57,626 bases of DNA from assembly GCA_025463865.1 (NCBI GenBank), contig JAODBH010000078.1, positions 1 through 57,626 of the forward strand, written 5' to 3'. The position numbers were made by a program, and so were the translations under genes. Under the pieces are notes generated by a model. That model was not told the DNA's origin. It made no database searches and worked only from the letters and a program-made list of their open reading frames with translations. Positions 36,371 through 44,063 of this stretch are shown one piece after another; position 1 is the first letter of the stretch, and each line of letters starts with the position of its first letter. Source of the DNA: Actinomycetes bacterium. GTDB lineage: Bacteria > Actinomycetota > Acidimicrobiia > IMCC26256 > Chersky-534.

Positions 36371-36895
36371 TCACGCGCCGGGCGCGGCCCCGTCCGGCTC
36401 ATGGTTGCCCGGGTCATGGCTTCGCTCGGCCGCGAGCTTGAGCCGCTCGAGCGTGGTGATCATCCCGTTGCGGTTGTGGTCGCTGCGGTTCCACACGCCG
36501 GACGCGAGCCCACCGAGGACCTTGATGGTCGGGCCGCGGCGGTCTTGCCAGATCTCCTCCACGGTGCAGGCGACGCCGTCGCGCGTCGGCGCGATCGAGT
36601 ACGTCCAGCGGGCCACGGGCAGGTTCGCCACCGTGTGGATCTCGAAGCTCAGCTCCACGCCGGGATCGGCGACGAGCACGGTCCCGAGCGTGCTCCACCG
36701 CCGGCGCCCCCGGCGGTTGCGGCCGGAGAACCGCGCCCCGGGGGTGGCCTTCGTCGCGCCGTCGAGCCAGGTGCAGCCGTTGCTCTCGGGGCTGAACTCG
36801 CCCATGCGGGTGAGATCGGCGACGAGTGCATAGACCCGCACGGCGGGTGCGTCGATGTCGAGCGTGACGGAGATCCGGTCGGGCTCGGTGGTCAC
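36371..36895 (-). CDS. SRPBCC (START-like) domain protein
   Basis: A 174-residue protein of the polyketide cyclase/dehydrase-like SRPBCC superfamily, a hydrophobic-ligand cup. The opening ISVTLDIDAPAVRVYALVADLTRMGEFSPE and the central WTYSIAPTRDGVACTVEEIW are typical. The ligand is unknown. The GTG at 36895 is favoured because TATCGT on the minus strand ends 6 bases before it. The gene is divergent from the cyclase gene, 58 bases apart. Confidence 0.8.
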   Translation of the reverse strand: MTTEPDRISVTLDIDAPAVRVYALVADLTRMGEFSPESNGCTWLDGATKATPGARFSGRNRRGRRRWSTLGTVLVADPGVELSFEIHTVANLPVARWTYSIAPTRDGVACTVEEIWQDRRGPTIKVLGGLASGVWNRSDHNRNGMITTLERLKLAAERSHDPGNHEPDGAAPGA

Positions 36896-36901
36896 CGGCG
36901 A

Positions 36902-36907
36902 ACGATA
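36902..36907 (-). promoter_or_regulatory. -10 box of the SRPBCC gene, leaderless layout
   Basis: TATCGT on the minus strand ends 6 bases before the GTG start at 36895. On the plus strand a weaker GAGAAT stands 6 bases before the divergent cyclase ATG. Confidence 0.45.
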
Positions 36908-36953
36908 ACAACGCATCGCCGCGTACCTGGGGCGGATCGGGGAGAATGCGGCC

Positions 36954-37475
36954 ATGCGAGTCGAGCGCACGTTTGCCTTCGTGGACCTCTGCGGGTTCAC
37001 CCGCTTCACCGATGCCCAAGGGGATGACGAGTCGGTCCGGGTCCTCACGCAGTTCCGGACCGCGGTGCGGGAGACCGCGACCGACTTCGGCGTGCGGGTC
37101 GCGAAGTGGCTGGGCGACGGCGCGATGTTCGTCGGCGTGCAGACCGAACCCCTCGTCGCCGCGATCGTGGGGCTGGAAGCCGACCTCTCGGAGACGGTGC
37201 CGCTGCCGTTGCGGGGCGGGATCGCCGCCGGTGCCGTGATCGTGTTCGAAGGCGACGACTACACCGGGAGCGCAGTGAACCTGGCCGCGCGCCTGTGCGA
37301 CCTCGCCGGACCCCACGAGGTGCTGTGCACGCCCGAGGTCGCGGAGCTGCGGCCTCCGGGAATCGACGCGTTGCCCGTCGGCGAGGTCGACATCAAGGGA
37401 CTCGTGCACCGCGTGTCCGTCGTGCGGTTGACCGCGCACCCCGCTCCGGAGCCGCTGCCCGAGATCGCTCGGTAG
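36954..37475 (+). CDS. Stand-alone class III adenylate/guanylate cyclase domain
   Basis: A 173-residue protein consisting of one class III nucleotide cyclase domain. The two metal-binding aspartates are in FAFVDLCGFTRFTD and GDGAMFVGV. A Lys in AKWLGDG and an Asp in GDDYTGSAVNLAAR occupy the positions that specify adenine, and the Asn and Arg of VNLAAR are the transition-state residues. Cyclic AMP production by a homodimer is therefore likely. There is no attached sensor domain, unlike most actinobacterial cyclases. The ATG at 36954 has no Shine-Dalgarno. Confidence 0.83.
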   Translation: MRVERTFAFVDLCGFTRFTDAQGDDESVRVLTQFRTAVRETATDFGVRVAKWLGDGAMFVGVQTEPLVAAIVGLEADLSETVPLPLRGGIAAGAVIVFEGDDYTGSAVNLAARLCDLAGPHEVLCTPEVAELRPPGIDALPVGEVDIKGLVHRVSVVRLTAHPAPEPLPEIAR

Positions 37476-37476
37476 C

Positions 37477-37482
37477 TAGCCT
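37477..37482 (+). promoter_or_regulatory. -10 box of the crotonase gene at 37489
   Basis: TAGCCT ends 6 bases before the ATG, with no Shine-Dalgarno; leaderless layout. Confidence 0.5.
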
Positions 37483-37488
37483 CCTTGC

Positions 37489-38313
37489 ATGGCTGAGTGG
37501 AACACGCTGCGGCTCGAGATCGACGATCACGTCGGGCATCTGTACCTGGCCCGGCCCGACAAGCTCAACTCGTTCACCCAGGAGATGTGGGGCGAGCTGA
37601 AGGCGCTCGGCGAGCAGCTGTGCGCCGATCCCCGCGGCATCCGGGCCCTCGTCGTGATCGGCGAGGGACGCGCGTTCTCGAGTGGCATCGATACGTCGGT
37701 GTTCGCCTCCGACCTGTTCGCGCCACCGGAGGGAGCGGGCGCCACCGACGACGGGCTCGCGCACCTGCTCGCGACGATCGCCGAGTTCCAGGCCGCGTTC
37801 ACCTGGTGCGAGGACGCTCCCTTCGTCACCATCGCCGCGATCCGCGGCTACGCCTACGGCGCCGGCCTGCAGCTCGCGATCGCGTGCGACATCCGCGTCG
37901 CGGCCGAGGGTTCGAAGCTCGGTCTGCTCGAGCTGCAGTACGGGATCCTGCCCGACCTCGGTGGGACGCAGCGGCTCCCGCGCCTCGTCGGCTACGGCAA
38001 GGCGGTCGAGCTCACCTGCACCGCGGCACGGATCGACGCGGCCGAGGCGCTGCGCATCGGCCTGGTCGAGCAGGTCGTCGCCGACGGCGATCTCGAGTCC
38101 ACCGCCGACGCTCTCGCGACCACCATCGCCGCCCAGCCCCCGCTCCCGGTGCGGGGTGTGAAGCGCGCGATGCAGGCCTCGTACCATCTGGACCGGGCTG
38201 CGGGTCTCCGCTTCGAGGCCGAGCAGCAAGCGGTCTGCATCCGCTCCGACGACATGCGCGAAGCGCTCGCCGCGTTCATCGAGGGACGCCCCGCCGTCTA
38301 CGAAGGACGCTGA
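37489..38313 (+). CDS. Crotonase-family protein, possibly an isomerase
   Basis: A 274-residue enoyl-CoA hydratase/isomerase family member. The CoA-binding and oxyanion elements are present (IGEGRAFSSGIDTSVF and IRGYAYGAG). The first hydratase Glu is replaced by Gln (GAGLQLAIACDI), while the second is kept (LLELQYGILPDLGGTQRL), and an Asp follows in LPDLGG. Loss of one Glu together with that Asp resembles dienoyl-CoA isomerases more than hydratases. It stands alone between the cyclase and murA. Confidence 0.82.
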   Translation: MAEWNTLRLEIDDHVGHLYLARPDKLNSFTQEMWGELKALGEQLCADPRGIRALVVIGEGRAFSSGIDTSVFASDLFAPPEGAGATDDGLAHLLATIAEFQAAFTWCEDAPFVTIAAIRGYAYGAGLQLAIACDIRVAAEGSKLGLLELQYGILPDLGGTQRLPRLVGYGKAVELTCTAARIDAAEALRIGLVEQVVADGDLESTADALATTIAAQPPLPVRGVKRAMQASYHLDRAAGLRFEAEQQAVCIRSDDMREALAAFIEGRPAVYEGR

Positions 38314-38386
38314 GCGCTGCCGCTCCTCCCCACCGAGCGCGCGTACCGCCTCCTGCGTGCCGCGCGCGCCTACGATGCCCAGCCAC

Positions 38387-39646
38387 ATGGACCGCATCGC
38401 CGTCCGCGCCGGCCAGCCGCTCTCGGGAACGATCCGGGTCGCGGGCGCGACCAAGAACTCGGGGCTGAAGCTGATGGCCGCCGCGCTCCTCGCGCCGGGC
38501 AAGTCGGTGCTCCGCAATGTGCCGCCGGTCGCGGACCTCGACGTGATGATCGAGGTCATGCGCGCCATCGGCGCGCCCACGGAGTGGACCGGTCCCGACG
38601 AGCTGACGATCGACGCGTCCGGCGAACTGACGCCCGAGGCGCCGTACGAGCTGGTCAGCAAGATGCGCGCCTCCATCAACGTGCTGGGTCCGCTGCTCGC
38701 TCGCTGCGGCGAGGCGCGCGTCGCGATGCCCGGCGGCGACAACATCGGCAGCCGCAAGCTCGATATGCACTTCCGCGGGCTCGAGCAGATGGGCGTCGAG
38801 ATCGAGGTGCGCCACGGCTTCATCGAGGCCCGACACAACGCCCTCGGCGGCGCCCGCGTGGTGCTGGAGTTCCCGAGCGTCGGCGCGACCGAGAACCTGC
38901 TCACCGCGGCGGTGCTCGCCAAGGGCAGGAGCGTCATCGAGAACGCGGCCCGCGAGCCCGAGATCACCGATCTGGCGAACACCCTCATCCGCATGGGCGC
39001 CGACATCAGGGGTGCCGGCACGTCCACCATCGAGATCGAGGGCGTGACCGAGCTCGTGGCGGTCGAGTCCGAGATCATGGGTGACCGCATCGAGGCCGGC
39101 ACCTTCCTCATGGCCGTTGGCGTCGCGGGCGGTGACGTCACCCTCGAGGGCATCCGCATCGAGCACCTCGAGATGGTGGTGCTCAAGCTGGAGGAGATGG
39201 GCATGCGGGTGTCGCCCACGCCCGAGGGGCTCTGGGCCCGCAGCGACGGGCGCCTCCGGTCGGTCGACATCGCCACCCTGCCGTACCCCGGCTTCGCCAC
39301 CGACTACATGCCGCTCGTCGTCGCCCTGCTCGCCACCTGCGAGGGCACCGCGATCGTCACCGAGAACGTCTTCGACAGCCGCTTCAGCTTCGTCGACGAG
39401 CTCAATCGCATGGGCGCCGACATCCGCAACGAGGGCCGCCATGCCGTGATCCGGGGCCGGGGCCGGCTGTCGGGCGCGCCGGTCCGTGCCCTCGACGTGC
39501 GGGCCGGCGCCGCCCTGGTGCTGGCGGGCCTGGCGGCGGAGGGCGAGACCATCGTCCACGAGCCCCATCACGTGTACCGGGGCTACGTCGACCTGGTGGG
39601 CAAGCTCCGCAGCGTCGGGGCCGATGTCCGCTACTTGCCCGACTGA
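38387..39646 (+). CDS. murA: UDP-N-acetylglucosamine 1-carboxyvinyltransferase, Asp-type MurA
   Basis: A 419-residue enzyme of the first committed peptidoglycan step: transfer of enolpyruvate from PEP to UDP-GlcNAc in the cytoplasm. K23-N24 of ATKNSGLKLM are the conserved PEP and substrate residues. The active-site loop reads MPGGDNIGSRKLDMH, with D118 where E. coli has Cys115. The same change occurs in M. tuberculosis and makes the enzyme insensitive to fosfomycin. The ATG at 38387 is preceded by TACGAT (38371-38376). A murA downstream of the atp operon is conserved in Gram-positives. Confidence 0.95.
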   Translation: MDRIAVRAGQPLSGTIRVAGATKNSGLKLMAAALLAPGKSVLRNVPPVADLDVMIEVMRAIGAPTEWTGPDELTIDASGELTPEAPYELVSKMRASINVLGPLLARCGEARVAMPGGDNIGSRKLDMHFRGLEQMGVEIEVRHGFIEARHNALGGARVVLEFPSVGATENLLTAAVLAKGRSVIENAAREPEITDLANTLIRMGADIRGAGTSTIEIEGVTELVAVESEIMGDRIEAGTFLMAVGVAGGDVTLEGIRIEHLEMVVLKLEEMGMRVSPTPEGLWARSDGRLRSVDIATLPYPGFATDYMPLVVALLATCEGTAIVTENVFDSRFSFVDELNRMGADIRNEGRHAVIRGRGRLSGAPVRALDVRAGAALVLAGLAAEGETIVHEPHHVYRGYVDLVGKLRSVGADVRYLPD

Positions 39647-39713
39647 TCCCGCTCGGCGGCCCGGGTTCGGGACGTGCGGGAACGAATGCGATACTGGCGG
39701 GGTTCCACCCTCC

Positions 39714-39726
39714 CGACGCAGCGTCG
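39714..39726. promoter_or_regulatory. 13-base palindrome upstream of the Nfu gene
   Basis: CGACGC-A-GCGTCG lies about 18 bases after a -10-like GATACT (39690-39695) and 27 bases before the ATG. It could be an operator for an iron-sulfur regulator or simply a hairpin. Confidence 0.25.
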
Positions 39727-39753
39727 CGAGGCCGTAGGAACGAGGAGTCCAAG

Positions 39754-40005
39754 ATGCCGGCAGACACCCAGACCGACGAGAACCAGGAATCGCAGATCCT
39801 CGAGGCGATCGACATGATCCGCCCTGCGCTCCAGTCCGACGGTGGTGACATCGTCTACAACGGCATCGACGGCGACGGCGTGGTGCACGTGACGCTCGTC
39901 GGCGCCTGCGGGAGCTGCGCGGTGTCGACGATGACCCTGAAGGCCGGCGTCGAGCGGATCATCATGGACCGCGTGCCCGGCGTCACCGAAGTCGTCGCGG
40001 ATTGA
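39754..40005 (+). CDS. Nfu-type iron-sulfur cluster carrier
   Basis: An 83-residue NifU C-terminal domain protein. The C-x2-C in GACGSCAVSTMTLKAGVE holds the transferred cluster between two subunits, and QSDGGDI before it is the family signature. Nfu proteins deliver 4Fe-4S clusters to client enzymes. GAGGAG precedes the ATG by about eight bases. The stop overlaps the TTG start of meaB (TTGA). Confidence 0.9.
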   Translation: MPADTQTDENQESQILEAIDMIRPALQSDGGDIVYNGIDGDGVVHVTLVGACGSCAVSTMTLKAGVERIIMDRVPGVTEVVAD

Positions 40006-40943
40006 CCGACGCCGGGGCGCTGGTCGACGGCGTGCTCGGCGCAGACCGCGGTGCGATCGCCCGCCTGCTGACGCTGGTCGAGCAGGGTGGGCCTGAGGCG
40101 GTCGCGGCGGTGGCCCGTCTCTACCCGGAGAGCGGGAAAGCCCACGTGGTCGGCATGACCGGCGCGCCCGGGGCGGGCAAGTCGACCCTCACCAACCGCC
40201 TGATCGGGCGGATCCGTGCGACCGGCGACCGGGTGGGCGTGCTCGCGATCGACCCGTCGAGCCCGTTCACGGGTGGCGCCATCCTCGGTGACCGGGTCCG
40301 CATGCAGGATCACGCCGTCGACCCCGGAGTGTTCATCCGATCGATGGCCACACGGGGCCATCTCGGGGGGCTCGCGCTCGCTGCGCCGCAGGCGCTCCGG
40401 GTCCTCGACGCCGCGGGCATCCCGTGGCTCATCCTCGAGACCGTCGGCGTCGGCCAGGTCGAGGTGGAGGTCGCCGCAACCGCCGACACCGTCGTCGTGG
40501 TGCTCAACCCGGGATGGGGCGACGGCGTGCAGGCGAACAAGGCGGGCATCCTCGAGATCGCCGACGTCTTCGTCGTGAACAAGGCCGACCGCGACGGGCT
40601 GCGGCAGACCGTCGCCGATCTCGAGGGCATGCTCGCCCTCGCGGGAGCGGGTCGCGACGGGTCGTGGCGCCCGCCGATCGTGGAGACGGTCGCCAGCCGC
40701 GGCGAGGGGACCGACGAGCTGTGGTCCGCGATCCTCGGTCACCGCGACTGGCTCGCGACCGACGACCACGCGCACGACCGGCGCACCGCGCGCATCGCGG
40801 CGGAGCTGCGGGCGATCGTGGTCGCCCGGCTGGTCGCCGGTTCCGGAGTTGCGTACGACGGCCCGGAGTTCGACGCGCTCGTGGACCGGATCGAAGCACG
40901 GACCCTCGACCCGTACGCGGCCGCCGACGAGCTCCTCGCGTGA
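40002..40943 (+). CDS. meaB: MeaB/ArgK-family G3E GTPase
   Basis: A 313-residue P-loop GTPase. Walker A is GAPGAGKST, and further motifs are LAIDPSSPFTGGAILGDRVRM, ETVGVGQVEVEV and NKAD. MeaB protects and reloads adenosylcobalamin in methylmalonyl-CoA mutase; no mutase gene is in the window. The unusual TTG start is supported by the 4-base overlap with the Nfu stop. Its own stop overlaps the next methyltransferase gene. Paralogues that serve other cobalamin mutases exist, so the client is uncertain. Confidence 0.88.
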   Translation: MTDAGALVDGVLGADRGAIARLLTLVEQGGPEAVAAVARLYPESGKAHVVGMTGAPGAGKSTLTNRLIGRIRATGDRVGVLAIDPSSPFTGGAILGDRVRMQDHAVDPGVFIRSMATRGHLGGLALAAPQALRVLDAAGIPWLILETVGVGQVEVEVAATADTVVVVLNPGWGDGVQANKAGILEIADVFVVNKADRDGLRQTVADLEGMLALAGAGRDGSWRPPIVETVASRGEGTDELWSAILGHRDWLATDDHAHDRRTARIAAELRAIVVARLVAGSGVAYDGPEFDALVDRIEARTLDPYAAADELLA

Positions 40944-41707
40944 GTCCGCGCTTCGATCTGGACGCCGTCTTCGCGCCCGACGACTACCTCTACTTCTTCG
41001 AGACGTTGCTCACCGACGACGTCAGTGACGAGGAAGCCGCGCTGGTTGCCACGCTCCTGGATGTTGGCCCGGGTGCGAACGTGCTCGACGTCGGGTGTGG
41101 CTACGGGCGGCTCGCCATCCGGCTCGCCCAGCTCGGCGCGGAGGTCACCGGCCTGGATCGCTCACGCGGGTTCCTCGAACGCGCGGCCCGAGACGCGGCG
41201 AAGGCCGGTGTGGACGTCGACTGGGTCGAGTCCGACATGCGCTGGCTCCCGTGGGTCGACGAGTTCGACCGCGTGCTGCTGTGGGGATCGACGTTCGGGA
41301 TCGCCGACGACGCCGGGAACGCAGCCGTCCTCGACGCCGTCTTCCGCGCGCTGCGCCCGGGCGGGCGCGTGCTCGTCGACGTCGTCAACCGCGACCACGC
41401 GATCTCGCGGCCGCTGCCGGCCCGCATCAACATCGAACGCGGCACCGACTGGCTCTCCGACGAGTGGGACTTCGATCCCGAGACCAGGCGCTCCGAGACC
41501 GAGCGGACGATCGTGCGCGGGAAGGACACCCGGACGATGCACTACAGCATGCGGCTCTTCGACGCCCCGGATCTGCGCGACGCGTTCGAGGCCGCGGGCT
41601 TCACCGTCCTCGGCGCGTTCGACGAGAACGGCAGCCCCCACCCGACCGCCGTCAGCACCCTCGAAGCCCACCGCCTCGTGATGCTCGCCACCAAGCCCGG
41701 CGCCTGA
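40940..41707 (+). CDS. Class I SAM-dependent methyltransferase after meaB
   Basis: A 255-residue methyltransferase. Motif I NVLDVGCGYGRLAIRLAQLG and the post-I acidic residue in TGLDRS are clear, followed by ALRPGGRVLVDVVNRDHA. It resembles the Methyltransf_25 group; the C-terminal half (SMRLFDAPDLRDAFEAAGF) is typical of small-molecule methyltransferases. The GTG start overlaps the meaB stop (GTGA). The substrate is unknown. Confidence 0.83.
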   Translation: MSPRFDLDAVFAPDDYLYFFETLLTDDVSDEEAALVATLLDVGPGANVLDVGCGYGRLAIRLAQLGAEVTGLDRSRGFLERAARDAAKAGVDVDWVESDMRWLPWVDEFDRVLLWGSTFGIADDAGNAAVLDAVFRALRPGGRVLVDVVNRDHAISRPLPARINIERGTDWLSDEWDFDPETRRSETERTIVRGKDTRTMHYSMRLFDAPDLRDAFEAAGFTVLGAFDENGSPHPTAVSTLEAHRLVMLATKPGA

Positions 41708-41721
41708 GGACCTGCGCGTCG

Positions 41722-42681
41722 CTACGTCGGGATGACGGGCTCGAGGACGGCGTCCATGGCGGCGAAGACCTCGGGGCCGAGCTCGAGATCCGCGGCGGCC
41801 ACGTTCTCGTCGACCTGACTCGCGCGGGTCGCGCCGATGATCACGCTCGACACGCCCGGCTTGCGCAGGCACCACGCGAGCGCGAGCTGACCGAGCGTCG
41901 CGCCGGCCTGCTGCGCGATCGGCCGGAGCTCCTGCACCGCATCGAGCACGGGCTGCTGCATGAACCCCTGCATGAAGAACGCGTCGTCGGTCGCGGCGCG
42001 CGTGCCGGCCGGCGCCGCGTTGGCGTCGGTGTACTTCCCGGTCAGGACGCCCTGCGCGAGCGGGGACCAGACGACGTTGCCGAGGCCGAGCCGCTCGCTC
42101 GTCGGCAACACCTCGAGCTCGATCCCCCGGTGCAGGGCGTTGTACTGCGGCTGGTTGCTGACCGGCACCGACCAGCCCCGCTCCTGGCAGAGGTCGACGG
42201 AAGTGCTGATCTGCTGGGCGGTCCACTCGGACACGCCCCAATAGAGGACCTTGCCCTGGCGGATGAGGTCGTTCATCACCTGGCAGGTCTCTTCGAGCGG
42301 CACGGTCTCGTCGTAGCGGTGGCACTGGTAGAGGTCGATGTAGTCGACGTCGAGGCGGCGCAGCGACGCGTGACACTGCTCGAAGACGTGCTTGCGCGAC
42401 AGGCCGTGGTCGTTGGGCCGGTTGCTCATCGGGAAGTAGACCTTGGTCGCGAGCACGAAGCTCTCGCGACGGAAGCCCTCGACCGCCCGGCCCATGACCT
42501 CTTCGGCCGCGCCCCGCATGTAGCCGTTCGCGGTGTCGAAGAAGTTGACGCCGAGCTCGTAGGCGCGGCGCACGCATTCGGTCGCGGCGTCCTCCACGAC
42601 AGACCCGCCGTAGGTGAGCCAGGACCCGAGGCTCACCTCGGATACCTCGACGCCCCAACGACCGAGTTTGCGGTACTTCAT
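41722..42681 (-). CDS. Aldo/keto reductase, Kv-beta/YghZ-like
   Basis: A 319-residue (beta/alpha)8 NADPH-dependent reductase. The catalytic Asp and Tyr are in FFDTANGYMRGAAEEVMG, the Lys in VLATKVYFPM and the His in LYQCHRYDE. The C-terminal VIIGATRASQVDENVAA binds NADPH as in the potassium-channel beta-subunit group. Upstream on the minus strand lie AAGGTG and a -10-like CATACT (42711-42716). Probable detoxification of aldehydes or methylglyoxal; the substrate is unproven. Confidence 0.88.
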   Translation of the reverse strand: MKYRKLGRWGVEVSEVSLGSWLTYGGSVVEDAATECVRRAYELGVNFFDTANGYMRGAAEEVMGRAVEGFRRESFVLATKVYFPMSNRPNDHGLSRKHVFEQCHASLRRLDVDYIDLYQCHRYDETVPLEETCQVMNDLIRQGKVLYWGVSEWTAQQISTSVDLCQERGWSVPVSNQPQYNALHRGIELEVLPTSERLGLGNVVWSPLAQGVLTGKYTDANAAPAGTRAATDDAFFMQGFMQQPVLDAVQELRPIAQQAGATLGQLALAWCLRKPGVSSVIIGATRASQVDENVAAADLELGPEVFAAMDAVLEPVIPT

Positions 42682-42728
42682 GGTTTCACCTTCGTTGGGG
42701 GACTCGGCGAGTATGACGCACGCGCGCC

Positions 42729-42734
42729 TAGTCT
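42729..42734 (+). promoter_or_regulatory. -10 box of the crotonase gene at 42741
   Basis: TAGTCT ends 6 bases before the ATG, with no Shine-Dalgarno; leaderless layout. The divergent aldo/keto reductase promoter shares this 59-base gap. Confidence 0.5.
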
Positions 42735-42740
42735 CGGCGC

Positions 42741-43529
42741 ATGTCCGACGGTGAATTCGAGCTGATCCACACCGAGCGTCGTCCCAACGGCGTCGAGCTG
42801 CTGCGGCTCGATCATCCGCCCGTCAACGCGCTCAACGGCGCGTTGCTCGAGGAGCTCGCGATCATCGCGACGCGGCTCGCTGTCGACCCCACGCTCAAGG
42901 CCGTCGTGGTCACGGGCAACGGCAAGTCGTTCGCCGCGGGCGCCGACATCACCGAGTTCGGCGGCGAGGCCGCCGCCCGCACCATCGGCGCGAAGTTCCG
43001 ACGCGCGTTCGACGCGGTGGCCGCGATTCCGCGCCCGGTGATCGCCGCGGTCAACGGCTTCGCGCTCGGTGGTGGCTACGAGCTCGCGCTGTCGTGCGAT
43101 CTGCGCGTCGCCACCGAGAAGACCCGTATCGGGCAACCCGAGATCCTGCTGGGCATCATCCCGGGCGCCGGTGGCACCCAGCGGCTCGCCCGTCTGGTCG
43201 GGCCGGCCCGGGCCAAGGAGATCGTCTGGAGCGGGCGGCAGATCAAGGCCGACGAAGCGCTCCGGATCGGGCTGGTCGACCGCGTCGTCCCGGTCGACGA
43301 CCTGCTCGACGCCGCGACCGACTGGGCCGACACGTTCGCGAGCGGCCCCGTCGTCGCGATCGGCCTGGCGAAGCTCGCGATCGACGGCGGTCTCGACGGT
43401 TCGCTCTCCGCCGGCCTCGACCTCGAGGCCGAACACTTCGCCGAGGTGTTCGCCACCGAGGACGCGTCGATCGGCGTCACCAGCTTCCTGGAGAACGGCC
43501 CCGGTAAGGCCCGCTTCCAGGGCCGTTAG
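42741..43529 (+). CDS. Enoyl-CoA hydratase
   Basis: A 262-residue crotonase with both catalytic glutamates: one in GGGYELALSCDLRV and one in IGQPEILLGIIPGAGGTQRL. This is the full signature of the classical short-chain enoyl-CoA hydratase, which adds water to trans-2-enoyl-CoA in beta-oxidation. It stands alone, divergent from the aldo/keto reductase and convergent with the SRPBCC gene; I see nothing in the 68 bases after it. Of the three crotonases here it is closest to the textbook enzyme. Confidence 0.9.
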   Translation: MSDGEFELIHTERRPNGVELLRLDHPPVNALNGALLEELAIIATRLAVDPTLKAVVVTGNGKSFAAGADITEFGGEAAARTIGAKFRRAFDAVAAIPRPVIAAVNGFALGGGYELALSCDLRVATEKTRIGQPEILLGIIPGAGGTQRLARLVGPARAKEIVWSGRQIKADEALRIGLVDRVVPVDDLLDAATDWADTFASGPVVAIGLAKLAIDGGLDGSLSAGLDLEAEHFAEVFATEDASIGVTSFLENGPGKARFQGR

Positions 43530-43597
43530 CCCGGGGCGTTCGTCGAGCCCACGGAGCGGGCGCTGGACGCGGGGCGATCGGGAGCTGGGGTCGCGGT

Positions 43598-44044
43598 TCA
43601 GCCGGCGCGGGTGACGCGGGCGGCGAGGCGGCGGAGGTTGCCGCGCCAGATGCGGTGCATGAAGGGGCGGGCGGCCAGCTCGCCGACCGGTCCGCCCATC
43701 CACCACGGGAACGTGAGCCGCTCGTCCCAGCACATCTCGGCCCGGTCGCCCGGGGCCCGGGTGAGGTCGAAGCTGCCGTTGCCGGTGACGACGCCGGTGT
43801 GCTCGATGCCCATCGTGTGCGGCGGGGTCCACGCGGTGAAGCGCAGGACGTCGGTCGTGTGGAGGGGGCCGATGCGGGTGAGGCACGCGATCTCGGTGCC
43901 GACGCCCCGTGTCTGCTCCGACCGGAACGTGATCTTCTCCGCGTCGGCCATCCAGTCGACGTGGTGCTCGACCTGCTCGAGCTCGGCCCACACCGCCTCC
44001 GGTGGGGCGTCGATGACCGTGCAGAGGTGGATGTGCACGGTCAT
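43598..44044 (-). CDS. SRPBCC (START-like) domain protein 2
   Basis: A 148-residue SRPBCC-fold protein, with opening IHLCTVIDAPPEAVWAELEQ and middle MGIEHTGVVTGNGSFDLTR. It probably binds a lipid or aromatic ligand; function is unknown. GGAGGG lies about six bases before the ATG at 44044. The gene follows galT by 19 bases on the same strand, so the two may be co-transcribed. Confidence 0.78.
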   Translation of the reverse strand: MTVHIHLCTVIDAPPEAVWAELEQVEHHVDWMADAEKITFRSEQTRGVGTEIACLTRIGPLHTTDVLRFTAWTPPHTMGIEHTGVVTGNGSFDLTRAPGDRAEMCWDERLTFPWWMGGPVGELAARPFMHRIWRGNLRRLAARVTRAG

Positions 44045-44063
44045 CGACGCCCTCCGTCGCGGG

